Source: Phycisphaerales bacterium UBA4658
GTDB lineage: Bacteria > Planctomycetota > Phycisphaerae > Phycisphaerales > UBA1924
Direction: 5' to 3'
DNA: 24,075 bases
NCBI GenBank assembly: GCA_002405485.1
Contig: DHLW01000159.1
Span: 6,929-31,003 of the forward strand
Shown here: positions 1 through 7,231 of the stretch, piece after piece
Layout of the letters: each line of letters begins with the position of its first letter
Position numbering within the stretch: the stretch's first letter is position 1
Translations under genes and position numbers: made by a program
Notes under the pieces: generated by a model
The model's input: the letters and a program-made list of their open reading frames with translations, nothing else
What the model was told of the DNA's origin: nothing
The model's database searches: none

Positions 1-1611
1 GAGGGTTCCGAAGGTGATGATCTGCGCCACGTGCCCGTACTTCTGGCGGACGTAGTTGATCACATCGCTCCGCCCGTTCTGGCAGAGGTCGATATCGATA
101 TCCGGATATTCGCTGCGATCCGGGTCCGTGAACCGCTCGAACAGCAGGCCATACTCCACCGGGCAGGCGTTGGAGAGCCCGAGCACATAGCCCACCATGG
201 TGCCCACGCCCGAGCCACGCGCGTTGGCCGGGATGCCCTGACGCCGTCCCCAGCTCACAAAGTCCCACACGATCAGGAAGTACGCCGTGATGTTCTTGTC
301 GGCGAGAATCTTCAGCTCGCGCTCCAGCCGAGCAGTCTTGGCATCCGCCTTGACTTGGGCACCCCCACTCTCGGAGTGGGGTTTCTGTTCCGATTCCAAA
401 CTGCCCACTCGGAGAGTGGGTGTACCCAAGCCGTACCGCCAGATGAACCCGGCCTCCGACAGCATCCGCAGCGCGACATCACACTCGCTCTTGGCCTGCG
501 CCAGCAGCGCCTGTTTCGCCGCGTCATCCAGTCCCGCGGGCATGGCAAACGGCACGACCTCGAAACGCGCGCAGTAGGCGTTGTACCACGCCGTCAGATC
601 GCCGGAGAACTCCGGAGCGTCGGGCCTCGGGAGCGACTCCTTGGTCGGGAGCGTCACCCGCACCATCGGCGCGTTGCTCACGCCCAGCGGCAGCTTGACC
701 TTCCCCGCGCACCGCTCGGCGATCTTCACCGTGTTGTCGCACGCCCTGATCCCGATCGCCCCCAGCTCGCGCTCGAACAGCTCGCGCATCTCCGCCGGGC
801 TCTTGACATAGATCTCCGGCGGATATCGCATCCGGTCCGGATCCGCCTTGACCTTGCCCGTAGAGATGCAGATCAACGTGTCGTGCGCGTCATGGTCTTC
901 CTTCTTCAGGAAGTGGCTGTCATTGTCGCAGACCAGCTCAAGCCCCATCTGGTCGGCGAGCTTGATCAGGTGCGGATTGATCGCGTTCTGCTCGGCGACA
1001 TGGTGCTGCAGCTCGATGTAGAACCGCTCCTTGCCGAACACCTCCGCGTGCCACTTCGCGCTCTCAACCGCTTTCTCCCAGTGCTTCTTGTCCTTGCTCC
1101 GCTCGAACGCGAGCAGATGATCCCCGATCTCGCTCCCCAGGTGCCCGTTGATCGCGATGAGCCCCGCCGAGTGCTTCGCCAGAAGCTCCCGATCGATCCG
1201 CGGCTTGAAGTAGAAGCCCGTGAGGTACGCCTCCGAGCACAGCAGCATCAGATTCCGCCACCCCTCATCACTCTCGGCCAGCAGCACCAGGTGATACCCG
1301 CCGTCGGACGCGCCGGTGAATGTCCGGTCGCTCCGAGGCCGACCGGGCGGACAGACGTAGGCCTCAACGCCCAGGATCGGAAGCACCCCCTCGTCCTTGC
1401 AGGCCAGGTAGAACGCCGCGGCCCCGAACAGGTTCCCGTGATCGGTCACCGCGACCGCGTTCATCCCCAGTTCCTTGACGCGCTTCACCAGCTTGTCGAT
1501 CCGGTTGCCGCCGTCAAGGAGGGAATACTCCGAGTGCAGATGCAAATGCACGAACCCGCCGGTGATGGCGGGCTGGCTTTGGGCAACGGATGGCGAGGAG
1601 GCATCAGGCAT
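1..1611 (-). CDS. dnaE: DNA polymerase III subunit alpha, N-terminal 537 residues (runs off left edge)
   Basis: Catalytic subunit of the replicative DNA polymerase. Reading the minus strand from ATG 1611, the protein opens with the PHP domain (HLHLHSEYSLLDGG near residue 23, then AVTDHGNLFG). It continues into the polymerase core with YFLIVWDFVSWGRRQGIPA, a GSGVGTMVGYVLG motif and PDIDIDLCQNGR, which holds the first catalytic aspartates of the C-family palm. An in-frame TGA lies six codons upstream of the chosen ATG, so the start is well bounded. The frame stays open to base 1, so the 3' half is outside the window. The reading frame carries an in-frame palindromic insertion at about residues 394-420, between RYG and the conserved ARLERELKIL segment (see the repeat entry). 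The PHP histidines and aspartates look intact. The family call is very secure; only the missing half is unknown. Confidence 0.97.
   Translation of the reverse strand, partial: MPDASSPSVAQSQPAITGGFVHLHLHSEYSLLDGGNRIDKLVKRVKELGMNAVAVTDHGNLFGAAAFYLACKDEGVLPILGVEAYVCPPGRPRSDRTFTGASDGGYHLVLLAESDEGWRNLMLLCSEAYLTGFYFKPRIDRELLAKHSAGLIAINGHLGSEIGDHLLAFERSKDKKHWEKAVESAKWHAEVFGKERFYIELQHHVAEQNAINPHLIKLADQMGLELVCDNDSHFLKKEDHDAHDTLICISTGKVKADPDRMRYPPEIYVKSPAEMRELFERELGAIGIRACDNTVKIAERCAGKVKLPLGVSNAPMVRVTLPTKESLPRPDAPEFSGDLTAWYNAYCARFEVVPFAMPAGLDDAAKQALLAQAKSECDVALRMLSEAGFIWRYGLGTPTLRVGSLESEQKPHSESGGAQVKADAKTARLERELKILADKNITAYFLIVWDFVSWGRRQGIPANARGSGVGTMVGYVLGLSNACPVEYGLLFERFTDPDRSEYPDIDIDLCQNGRSDVINYVRQKYGHVAQIITFGTL
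354..430 (-). repeat. Nested palindromic element inserted in frame within dnaE
   Basis: Two arms, 354-380 and 404-430, are reverse complements of each other at 24 of 27 positions and enclose a 23-base spacer. Each arm is itself a hairpin built on CCCACTC / GAGTGGG around a short loop. The 77-base unit keeps the dnaE frame and adds about 26 residues, among them GTPTLRVG and KPHSESGG, which do not belong to the DnaE family pattern. Because of the symmetry, a plus-strand reading gives similar peptides (TPTLGVG, HSESG). This is what a protein-tolerated mobile palindrome looks like. No second copy was seen in the window. Confidence 0.8.
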
Positions 1612-1928
1612 TGGGGGCTCGACCCATCAACATACGAGATGTGGTGGTCTGGCCATCCGGAAACGGCCAGCGCGCTCCATCAGGGTAGGGATTCGGCATC
1701 GCTCTCGTGCTGAACCGTGCGCGGGTGCACCGGTTGTCACCGTCGTTCTGGGGAGATCCTGATCCAGTCGACGAAGCACCCCGGCACTGGATGCGGAGAG
1801 TCTGATAAGCACCGCATCGGGGGACAAGGCGTCACACTGCCCAGATTCTCCGGGCTGCGGCGTTGTTCCTCACGCAACTCGATGTACCTTCAAGACTTAC
1901 CGCCCCGCGGACAATTTCCCGCACTCGT

Positions 1929-2050
1929 GGGTGCTCTGCGGCGTTGTATCAGTGTGCCAACGTGTTGGCACGCCTCCAATGTGGAACCAACCGGGACTCG
2001 CTCGTCCCGTCAAGCACCCTTCGGGTTCCCCCGAAGGGTTCTTGTTTTCC
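1929..2050 (+). promoter_or_regulatory. Structured leader or small RNA ending in a terminator
   Basis: GGGTGCT at 1929-1935 can pair with AGCACCC at 2013-2019. This closes a junction holding two further hairpins: GTGCCA/TGGCAC (1954-1959 with 1966-1971) and CGGGAC/GTCCCG (1992-1997 with 2004-2009). The right strand of the closing stem overlaps the first three bases of the terminator at 2017-2038, so the two could compete. It may be a leader of the gene at 2072 or a free small RNA. It matches no riboswitch family I know. The fold was made by eye and GC-rich DNA gives chance stems. Confidence 0.35.
2017..2050 (+). terminator. Intrinsic transcription terminator or attenuator
   Basis: CCCTTCGGG (2017-2025) and CCCGAAGGG (2030-2038) form a perfect 9-bp stem with a TTCC loop, followed at once by a T-rich tract (TTCTTGTTTTCC, 2039-2050). 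No coding gene on the plus strand ends upstream, so the transcript it stops must be non-coding or a leader of the gene that starts 22 bases later. Confidence 0.75.
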
Positions 2051-2071
2051 AGGGTCCATAGCATCAGACGA

Positions 2072-2386
2072 ATGTCGGAACAGGCAGGTCATGCCCAGGC
2101 GGGTCCGGATGTCGCGGGCGTCTATCGCTCGGCGACCGGTGCGTATACGTATGTCATGCGCCAGCCGTCGTGGGTGCTTCGGCTGGCCCTGCTGGCCGCC
2201 GGCGCGGTCGTGTTGGCAGTGCTCGCCGTGATCATCATCCCGGCGCTCATCGTCGGGCTCGTGGTGTTTGCTGCGGGCGTGCTGTGGGCGCGGGTCAGGC
2301 GCTGGATCGGCGGGAGTCGCGTCCGTCGGAATGACGCGTCGGGACGCGAGAACGTTCGGGTCATCGTCCGATCCGACGGCCAGTGA
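2072..2386 (+). CDS. Small membrane protein of unknown function
   Basis: A protein of 104 residues. A hydrophilic N-terminus of about 30 residues is followed by one very hydrophobic stretch of roughly 45 residues (from WVLRLALLAAG to VVFAAGVLW), long enough for two membrane helices. A basic, Arg-rich tail (RVRRWIGGSRVRR) then suggests a cytoplasmic C-terminus. The frame stays open further upstream, but the terminator ending at 2050 lies between those earlier starts and this one, which favours ATG 2072. No clear Shine-Dalgarno sequence is seen. It converges with the aminotransferase gene, whose stop begins only two bases away. No family was recognised. Confidence 0.7.
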   Translation: MSEQAGHAQAGPDVAGVYRSATGAYTYVMRQPSWVLRLALLAAGAVVLAVLAVIIIPALIVGLVVFAAGVLWARVRRWIGGSRVRRNDASGRENVRVIVRSDGQ

Positions 2387-2388
2387 CC

Positions 2389-3390
2389 TCAGCGATCGGG
2401 GTCGGGGGGGAAGAGCTCGCGCCAGGCGTTCACGAGATCGAGCGCGACCGGACCGGGTCGTCCCGACCCGATGTCGCTCGCCTCGACCTTCACCACGGGC
2501 AGCACGCCCCATGACGAGTTGGTGAGCATGACCTCGTCGGCGGAGAGGACGTCCTGCACGCTGAGCAGACGCTTCACGACCCGCAAACCCAGGGCGTCGA
2601 CCTTGTCCAGAGCCCAGCCGCGGGTGACACCGGGAAGGACAGGGCTTGGCAAGGCGACCCCCGCCTTGCCCGCGACCTCGCGCTCCTCGCCCCGCGCGAT
2701 CGGGGTGAGCACCTCATCGCCCTTGACGATCACGATGTTGCTGACGCACCCGCCGCAGACGTGGTTGCTGACGCTCAGCACCAGGGCCTCGGCGGCGGAC
2801 TTTCGAGCGGCGACCTGGAGCTCGCGCAAACGCCACCAGTAGTTCAGGGTCTTGTGTCCCTCGTGCGGATTGAGCGGATTGGCCCGGGCGTCGGCGAGCG
2901 CGATGCCCACGCCGTGGTCCAGCATCGCCCGGGGATAGCTGGTCGCGGGCTGGGCCACGATGAGCACCGTCGGGTCGCTGGGCGTCGCCGGTCCGCCCGC
3001 GCGGGCGGCGGCGAGCATGGCCAGGTCTCCCCCGGTCACCGTCAGACGCACGCGAGCCCGGGCCAGCCCGGACCGGCGGACGGTCTCGAGCACGGCCTCC
3101 TGCAGGGCCGACGCGCGAAGGTCCACGGACAATCCCAGCTCGCGAGCCGAGTCGACGAGCCGATCGACATGGTCATCCAGGTGGAGCACCCAGGTCTCGA
3201 CCTCCTCCCCGTGGGCGCTGGCCCCTTCAACGCCCTGTCTGGCGACACCGCCGGTCATGGTCTCAAAGAGACCGACGGCGTGCTGCACCCCCGCGTCCAG
3301 GGCCCAGACGCGTGCGTCGGCGATGGCCGATCGCTCGGAGGTCTGGGCCTCGCCAAAGAACCGGCCGTTGAGAAACACGCACGTCGACAT
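2389..3390 (-). CDS. Class-IV aminotransferase, PabC/branched-chain type, with altered PLP site
   Basis: PLP enzyme of the 4-amino-4-deoxychorismate lyase / branched-chain aminotransferase fold, 333 residues. It begins MSTCVFLNGRFF and holds GLFETM, the lysine motif HKTLNYWWRLRE with the PLP lysine at K180, and the C-terminal VLPGVTRG. In this family a conserved Glu (in S-E-G-x-x-x-N or T-E-C-x-x-x-N) contacts the pyridine nitrogen. Here the aligned segment reads CGGCVSN, placing Gly213 at that position. The enzyme may therefore be a lyase or another specialised member rather than a transaminase. It is last in an apparent operon after the ABC ATPase (43-base gap). ATG 3390 was chosen because homology starts there; a TAGTCT box lies 5 bases upstream. 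A folate role is plausible but unproven. Confidence 0.85.
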   Translation of the reverse strand: MSTCVFLNGRFFGEAQTSERSAIADARVWALDAGVQHAVGLFETMTGGVARQGVEGASAHGEEVETWVLHLDDHVDRLVDSARELGLSVDLRASALQEAVLETVRRSGLARARVRLTVTGGDLAMLAAARAGGPATPSDPTVLIVAQPATSYPRAMLDHGVGIALADARANPLNPHEGHKTLNYWWRLRELQVAARKSAAEALVLSVSNHVCGGCVSNIVIVKGDEVLTPIARGEEREVAGKAGVALPSPVLPGVTRGWALDKVDALGLRVVKRLLSVQDVLSADEVMLTNSSWGVLPVVKVEASDIGSGRPGPVALDLVNAWRELFPPDPDR

Positions 3391-3433
3391 GGCAAAGACT
3401 ACCGGGCTGATGGACGGCGAGCCATTGGCACAG

Positions 3434-4309
3434 CTAGAGCGGGGCGCGCTCGTGCAGCACGGGCATGAACCGCAAATAGTCCTGGGCAGGCGGGCAGTCG
3501 CTCTTGCCGAAGTTCTCGTATCGCCCGTCGAAGCACACCCCGGACCGGTGCAGCATGATGACGCGCGGCGCCAGCCGCCTGAGCAGGTCGCGATCGTGCG
3601 TGACGATGATCGTCGTTCGACGTGCGCCGGGCGTGCGCGCCGGGCGGACAAACCCGAGGTCGCGGAAGACAAACCCCTCATCGCTGGTGGGCGGCGGGGT
3701 GCTGTGGGTCTTCCAGATCAGATCGTGGATCGCCGAGCCCACCATCGGATCCAGACCCGTGGTCGGCTCGTCGTAGAACATCACCAGCGGATCGCACGCG
3801 ATCGCCCGGGCGATGGCGACGCGCTTGGCCATGCCCCCGGAGAGCGCGTCCCGATCCTGGTCGAGCACCACGTCGGGATCGAGCGCGACGGCCTGGAGAC
3901 TTCTACGGGCACGCTCGACGATCTCCTCTTCGCCGAGCGTGGTGTGCTCTTTCAGCCACAGCGACAGGTTGTCCCGCACCGATCCGGAGAACAGCGCGTT
4001 GCGCTGAAAGACCACCGCCCAGTGCAGGCGGATCATGTCCAACTCGCGCGGATCGACCGTCGCGAGATCCTTGAGCGGGGGATGACCCGTCGCGTCCGGG
4101 GGGCCGTTGTGGTCGGCGGCGAGGATCTGGCCGCTGTCCGGGCGGAGGAGCCCGATGAGCGTGTCCAGCAGCACGGTTTTGCCCGATCCGGAAGCGCCGA
4201 CGATGCAGACGATCTCGCCGGAGCGGATCGTGAGATCGACGCCCCTCAGCACGACGTGACTCCCGAAGGACTTGGTGATCGCGCGGGCCTGGATCTCGAT
4301 GGGCATCAT
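3434..4309 (-). CDS. ABC transporter ATP-binding protein, MlaF-like
   Basis: ATPase of 291 residues that would power a membrane permease. Walker A is GASGSGKT (38-45), the Q-loop is at Q102, the signature is LSGGM (156-160), Walker B is VMFYDE (176-181), followed by PTTGLDP, and the switch histidine is H238. The sequence around the signature (SGGMAKRVAIARAIACDP) is typical of MlaF-type ATPases that move phospholipids or related lipids with an MlaE permease and an MCE protein. Neither partner is in the window. An extra Pro/Arg-rich segment (about 201-231) separates the D-loop from the switch histidine, longer than usual. The start is ATG 4309 or the adjacent ATG 4306. The CPBP gene stops 26 bases upstream on the same strand, so the two are probably co-transcribed. 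The substrate is not known. Confidence 0.88.
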   Translation of the reverse strand: MMPIEIQARAITKSFGSHVVLRGVDLTIRSGEIVCIVGASGSGKTVLLDTLIGLLRPDSGQILAADHNGPPDATGHPPLKDLATVDPRELDMIRLHWAVVFQRNALFSGSVRDNLSLWLKEHTTLGEEEIVERARRSLQAVALDPDVVLDQDRDALSGGMAKRVAIARAIACDPLVMFYDEPTTGLDPMVGSAIHDLIWKTHSTPPPTSDEGFVFRDLGFVRPARTPGARRTTIIVTHDRDLLRRLAPRVIMLHRSGVCFDGRYENFGKSDCPPAQDYLRFMPVLHERAPL

Positions 4310-4335
4310 CGACACGGGACATCCTAGAGGGTGAC

Positions 4336-5184
4336 TCAGCGCGAGCCGCCCGCCGTGAGAACCGCCACGGCGACATTCCCGGCATTGAAGAGCATGTGCA
4401 TGGCGATGGGCGCGAGCAGGCCCCGCGTCCGCTCGTACACCACCCCGATCGCCAGCCCCAGCACCAGCAGCGTGGGGAGCGCGTGGGGCTGTGCCGAGCC
4501 GACGTGCACGGCGGTGAAGATCGCGGCGGTGGCGATGATGGCGTACCACGTGCGTCCCAGCAGTGCGAGCATGCAGGACTGCAGGAACCCCCGGTAGATG
4601 ACCTCCTCAACGATCGGCGCGCCGATCACGGCACAGGCCACCAGAACCCAGCCGAAGACCGACCCGCGCTCATCGAGGATGTCCTGCAGCGTCCCGTGGG
4701 CCACTGTTGATGGCGGAGAACCGGTCACAAGTCCTGCGACGAGCGTGGAGAGCCACGCCGTCACGAGGCAGATCGGAGCCGCAAGCAGCATGCCCACCGC
4801 GCCCGCGGGTGCGTCCGACCACCGCAGGCGCAGGCCCGTCCGATCGCTGGTGCGAGGCCGAAGGAACCACAGAAGCAGCGCCGAAACCACCAGGGCCCCG
4901 ACATACGCGCTTGCCGCGACCATCGCCTTGTGCCGGATCGAACCCGGGGCGCCGACCACCCCCGGCAGCGACTGGGCCGCAAGCTGGGCGAAGAACGGCA
5001 TCGCCAGAAAGACCATCGCGGCACAGACGAACCAGATCGGCATGGGCACGCACAGCACGTCACGCTGCTGCGCCGGCTTGTTGCCAAAGGAACCGGGCCC
5101 GAGGACACGCCGCTTCCACAGGATCGCCAGAATGACCACGCTGGCCAGTCCGGCGGCGATGGGGATCATGGTGGAAGGAGGCAT
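4336..5184 (-). CDS. CPBP family intramembrane metalloprotease
   Basis: Membrane protein of 282 residues with about eight hydrophobic segments. It carries the three CPBP (CAAX protease and bacteriocin-processing) motifs: EEVIYR (E193, E194, R198), a histidine in TAVHVG (H227), and HMLFN (H263, N267). In the family these residues bind the metal and perform proteolysis within the membrane. The start is taken at ATG 5184, which has GGGGAG directly in front; ATG 5169 is possible, and a longer open frame reaches 5370 but would overlap the divergent PilZ gene. It is the first gene of the run CPBP - ABC ATPase - aminotransferase. Whether it cleaves a prenylated protein, a peptide or something else cannot be told. 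Similar short CPBP proteins often have unknown roles. Confidence 0.87.
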   Translation of the reverse strand: MPPSTMIPIAAGLASVVILAILWKRRVLGPGSFGNKPAQQRDVLCVPMPIWFVCAAMVFLAMPFFAQLAAQSLPGVVGAPGSIRHKAMVAASAYVGALVVSALLLWFLRPRTSDRTGLRLRWSDAPAGAVGMLLAAPICLVTAWLSTLVAGLVTGSPPSTVAHGTLQDILDERGSVFGWVLVACAVIGAPIVEEVIYRGFLQSCMLALLGRTWYAIIATAAIFTAVHVGSAQPHALPTLLVLGLAIGVVYERTRGLLAPIAMHMLFNAGNVAVAVLTAGGSR

Positions 5185-5278
5185 CTCCCCGGAGCGTACG
5201 GCGTGTGGACGGGTGCCGCTCGACCACCCGCGAAGCAAAACGCGCCGGCGGAGCTTCAGTCTGCGGGTTTTCGGACCG

Positions 5279-5668
5279 ATGCGGACGGGCATGAGTCGCC
5301 ACACCAGCTTCCGGATCGTTCGACCGAGCTCGGCCAATCCCCGGCACATCGCCGAGCGCGACCCGTTCAAGCTCGAACGTCGCCGCGGCCAGCGGAAGAC
5401 CGCGGAAGGCGTGCTCCGGATCAGCTACCGCGTTCCCGGAACCGAGGCGTCGGGCGCGCGATTCGGAATCACGCAGCTCACGCTGCTGGATCGCTCGCCG
5501 GGAGGGCTCGGCGCCACAACGCCCGTCGAACTGCCCACAGGCATGGCGGTGAAGATCTGCCCCGAGGGTTCGTCCGTTGCCTGGCTCTCCGCCAGAGTCG
5601 TTCGGTGTGAGAGCACGGGTGACGGCTTCCGCGTCGGACTGCAACTCGGGTTTCCGGCGGCGGCCTGA
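5279..5668 (+). CDS. PilZ-like domain protein
   Basis: Soluble protein of 129 residues that looks like a single PilZ domain, the family that binds cyclic di-GMP. The two binding signatures are present: an RxxxR run within RRRGQRK near residues 34-40, and DRSPGG (DxSxxG) around the first third of the beta barrel. A closing strand follows with ARVVRCESTGDGFRVGLQLGF. There is no membrane segment. The start is ATG 5279; ATG 5291 is an alternative only four codons later. The gene diverges from the CPBP gene (about 95 bases between starts) and its stop abuts the stop of the convergent gene with no spacer. Planctomycete PilZ proteins of this size are common, but the partner of this one is unknown. 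Confidence 0.7.
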   Translation: MRTGMSRHTSFRIVRPSSANPRHIAERDPFKLERRRGQRKTAEGVLRISYRVPGTEASGARFGITQLTLLDRSPGGLGATTPVELPTGMAVKICPEGSSVAWLSARVVRCESTGDGFRVGLQLGFPAAA

Positions 5669-6160
5669 TCACTCCCGGCCGTACGTCCGCACCGGAGCAC
5701 TCTCGAGCATCGCTTTGACCTCCGCCCAGGTGAGCGGCGGCAGATTCGCGGCCCTGCGGACGCGATGGAACTGTGCCCGCAGCACCGCCGGCATGCCGTT
5801 GCGGATCGCCGCTTGGTGCATCGGCGAGCGAACGAACGCATCCAGATGGGCCTCGCTGCTCCAGACCGACATGGTCCAGACCTTGTCGCCCAGCAGCTCC
5901 CGGCGCACGGAGAAGCCGAGCAACCCGGGGCTGTCCTCGATCGCGTCAACGACCTGCCGCGTGTAGCGGTCGAAACCGCCGCGCTTGCCGCGATCGAGCG
6001 TGGCGCTGGTGAGCCCGACGACGACCTCGGCGGACTCCGGCGCCAACACCGTCCGGCGATAGGGCGTAGAGACCTCGCACGCAAACAGCCCGAACAACGC
6101 CGCCATCAGTCCCATGAGCAATGCTCCAGCCGCAAGCCGCCGTCTGAGTCGCGTGGTCAT
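5669..6160 (-). CDS. Putative lipoprotein with an ABM-like (ferredoxin-fold) domain
   Basis: Protein of 163 residues. The N-terminus has basic residues (MTTRLRRR), a hydrophobic stretch and LFAC at about 29-32, which fits a lipobox, so the mature protein is probably tethered to a membrane by its Cys. The body contains DRYTRQVVDAIEDSPGLLGF, KVWTMSVWSSEAHLDAFVRS and a final HQAAIRNGMPAVL. That pattern belongs to antibiotic-biosynthesis-monooxygenase-like or heme-degrading dimeric alpha-beta barrels, in which the W..E..L.AF segment is typical. Such domains may be enzymatic or only binding modules. ATG 6160 was chosen because it puts the signal peptide at the N-terminus; a longer frame to 6208 would bury it. 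The gene stops directly against the PilZ-like gene. Confidence 0.7.
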   Translation of the reverse strand: MTTRLRRRLAAGALLMGLMAALFGLFACEVSTPYRRTVLAPESAEVVVGLTSATLDRGKRGGFDRYTRQVVDAIEDSPGLLGFSVRRELLGDKVWTMSVWSSEAHLDAFVRSPMHQAAIRNGMPAVLRAQFHRVRRAANLPPLTWAEVKAMLESAPVRTYGRE

Positions 6161-6212
6161 GCAACGCGGTTCGGGGTGGCAAGAGGGTGCGATTCGGCCG
6201 TCGTCCAAACGC

Positions 6213-6238
6213 CGTTAAGTTTCTAAACATGCATAACC
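6213..6238 (+). promoter_or_regulatory. AT-rich patch, candidate promoter of lptB
   Basis: A short run (TTAAGTTTCTAAACATGCATAAC) stands out from very GC-rich surroundings in the 150-base gap between the divergent lipoprotein and lptB genes. TAAACA (6224-6229) or CATAAC (6232-6237) could serve as a -10 element. No convincing -35 is visible. Confidence 0.3.
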
Positions 6239-6310
6239 ATGAGCCCCGGGGCCGGAGCATCCATCGGCCGCCGGTTGCCATGGCCCGCGAGCGTCGCCCT
6301 ACGCTTGCGT

Positions 6311-7105
6311 GTGCCGCTGCTGCAAGCCCAGAATCTCCAGAAGTCCTTCAACGGCCGAAAGGTCGTGCAGGGCGTGAGCTTCCACGTGGATGAGTCGGAG
6401 ATCGTGGGGCTGCTTGGTCGGAACGGGGCGGGCAAGACGACCAGCTTCCGCATGACGATCGGGATGATCGAGGCCGACGCCGGCAAGGTGCTCTTTGACG
6501 GGCGTGACGTCTCCGGACTGCCGATGTATCAGCGAGCCCGGCTGGGCATGGGGTATCTGTCGCAGGAGCCGAGCGTCTTCCAGCGGCTGACGTTCGAGCA
6601 GAACCTGCTGGCGATCCTGGAGACGCTCCCGATCTCGCGAGCGGAGCGCAAGGCCCGGGCGGCGGAGCTTCTGGAACAGTTTCGCCTGACGCACAAGGCC
6701 CGAGAGCAGGCGCGGACGGGCTCGGGCGGCGAGAAGCGCAAGCTCGAGATCGCCCGCGCCCTGGTCACGGAGCCCAAGCTCATCCTTCTTGACGAGCCGT
6801 TCAGCGGGGTGGATCCGATCGCCGTCGAGGATCTGCAGCGGGAGATCCGCTCGCTCTCCAGCCGCGGAATCGCCTGCCTGATCACCGATCACAACGTTCA
6901 GCAGACGCTCCGGGTGTGCGACCGGGCGTACATCATCGACGAGGGCAAGAAGTTCGCCGAGGGCACCCCTCGGGAGCTCATCAACGACGACATGGTCAAG
7001 CGGGTGTACCTGGGCGGGCTGTTTCGCGGGGATGAGTTCGACGACCTCCCCCAGGCCCGCAACGGGTACCGGGCCAAGGCGGGATCGGTCACAACAGGGG
7101 AATAG
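6311..7105 (+). CDS. lptB: LPS export ABC transporter ATP-binding protein LptB
   Basis: Cytoplasmic ATPase that drives lipopolysaccharide extraction from the inner membrane with LptF/LptG. At 264 residues it has the family's normal length. Walker A is GRNGAGKT (36-43), Walker B with D-loop is LILLDEPFSGVDPIAV, and it has the LptB hallmarks ACLITDHNVQQTL and KRVYLGGLF. The signature reads GSGGEKRKLEIARAL, with Gly in place of the usual Leu before SGGE. GTG 6311 is preferred because the protein then starts VPLLQAQNLQKSF, exactly where LptB proteins begin. An in-frame ATG at 6239 would add 24 residues without family similarity, although it sits close to the possible promoter. Presence of LptB implies an LPS-type outer membrane. 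No other lpt genes are in the window. Confidence 0.93.
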   Translation: MPLLQAQNLQKSFNGRKVVQGVSFHVDESEIVGLLGRNGAGKTTSFRMTIGMIEADAGKVLFDGRDVSGLPMYQRARLGMGYLSQEPSVFQRLTFEQNLLAILETLPISRAERKARAAELLEQFRLTHKAREQARTGSGGEKRKLEIARALVTEPKLILLDEPFSGVDPIAVEDLQREIRSLSSRGIACLITDHNVQQTLRVCDRAYIIDEGKKFAEGTPRELINDDMVKRVYLGGLFRGDEFDDLPQARNGYRAKAGSVTTGE

Positions 7106-7231
7106 GGTGACGACGACGCCCGCCGGTCTTTGGCGATCAGGATCGGGCGATCCGGGCGAACCGCGGCACACGACGGATTCCTCTCCCGAGGTCGCCCACG
7201 CGGGCCGACCCGGACCCTACCATCCTCACCC

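Larger units (their letters stand above)
1612..2071. other. Non-coding stretch between dnaE and the small membrane protein gene
   Basis: This 460-base region separates the divergent dnaE (-) and the gene at 2072 (+). Short open frames exist on both strands, but none has a recognisable protein, a good start or a sensible neighbour relation. The first part (1612-1900) shows nothing I can name, although it must hold the dnaE promoter. The last 120 bases are rich in hairpins and end in a terminator (separate entries). Confidence 0.6.

Noticed and set aside
31..1713. A 560-codon open frame on the plus strand
   Set aside because: It lies exactly antisense to the clearly recognisable dnaE reading frame, is rich in Arg/Leu/His as expected of a shadow in GC-rich DNA, and matches no protein family.
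1860..2050. A 6S RNA or SRP RNA gene
   Set aside because: The length fits 6S RNA, but the fold is a junction of short hairpins rather than one long bulged rod, and none of the conserved SRP RNA loop sequences is present.
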